Positions 13,993-14,074 of a stretch of DNA of 14,074 bases are shown here, piece by piece. Positions within the stretch are counted from its first letter, which is position 1. The number at the start of each line of letters is the position of its first letter. Both the position numbers and the translations under genes were made by a program. The notes under the pieces were generated by a model, which saw nothing but the letters and a program-made list of their open reading frames with translations, ran no database searches and was not told where the DNA came from. Location: positions 1 through 14,074 of the forward strand of contig JALTNJ010000160.1 in assembly GCA_027000765.1 (NCBI GenBank), written 5' to 3'. The DNA comes from Nitrososphaeria archaeon. Lineage in GTDB: Archaea; Thermoproteota; Nitrososphaeria; Geothermarchaeales; JDFR-13.

Positions 13993-14074
13993 ATGTTTAG
14001 AGCAGTTATGGATAAAGAGAAGATAAAAAGATGGATAAAATTTATAACCACAATCGAAAAACTAACCGATGAAG
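13993..14074 (+). CDS. DNA polymerase sliding clamp (PCNA), N-terminal part, cut by window end
   Basis: The first 27 codons read MFRAVMDKEKIKRWIKFI and onward. The MFRAV start followed by a helix matches archaeal PCNA, which encircles DNA and holds polymerase and other factors. The location just after tfs is also a known PCNA setting. The helix is basic and Lys-rich, and the fragment is too short to say which of the several crenarchaeal PCNA paralogues it is. G-rich GGTGGGTGG lies six to eight bases upstream. Confidence 0.7.
   Translation, partial: MFRAVMDKEKIKRWIKFITTIEKLTDE

Overview
The window looks like a chromosomal stretch from an AT-rich, probably hyperthermophilic crenarchaeon (Thermoprotei; a Desulfurococcales-like origin is my best guess, but the species cannot be named from sequence alone). 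The evidence is the purely archaeal gene set: glycerol-1-phosphate dehydrogenase, the proteasome beta subunit, SRP54, Rpo4 and Rpo11, L21e, L10e, TFS, Csl4, Dph2 and PCNA. AGA/AGG dominate arginine codons, many starts have GGTGA/GGAGG ribosome-binding sites, and TATA boxes stand 25-50 bases ahead of operons. No rRNA, tRNA, CRISPR array, insertion sequence or prophage gene was seen.

Left part (1-5461): a proteasome beta gene (psmB, - strand) is divergent from egsA plus a UPF0179 gene (+). UPF0179 ends inside the 3' end of a leftward series: a PAC2-family protein ending in a proteasome-docking HbYX tripeptide, an Hsp20-like protein, NMN adenylyltransferase, and a long archaeal FKBP. Four of these six genes concern protein folding or degradation.

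Middle (5553-9258, + strand): the archaeal informational cluster srp54 - pus10-like - rpl21e - rpo4 - DUF655. The pus10-like gene sits at the standard pus10 locus but lacks the catalytic part of the pseudouridine synthase domain. A convergent gene (9262-10344, -) encodes a DRG/Obg-like protein with a TGS domain whose GTP-binding motifs are eroded.

Right part (10399-14074, + strand): trmJ - rpl10e - dph2 - csl4 - rpo11 - tfs, packed with overlaps or gaps of a few bases, then a new promoter and the start of a PCNA gene cut by the window end. The tfs frame has no AUG, GUG or UUG start upstream of its first zinc-binding cysteines and probably begins at CUG.

Most of the window is ordinary core archaeal chromosome. 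The points most worth a second look are the catalytically gutted Pus10, the HbYX-tailed PAC2 protein paired with an Hsp20-like gene, the pseudo-GTPase, the CUG-started TFS, the duplicated four-cysteine unit in UPF0179, and a possible pseudoknot between psmB and egsA. I found no convincing wholly new multi-gene system.
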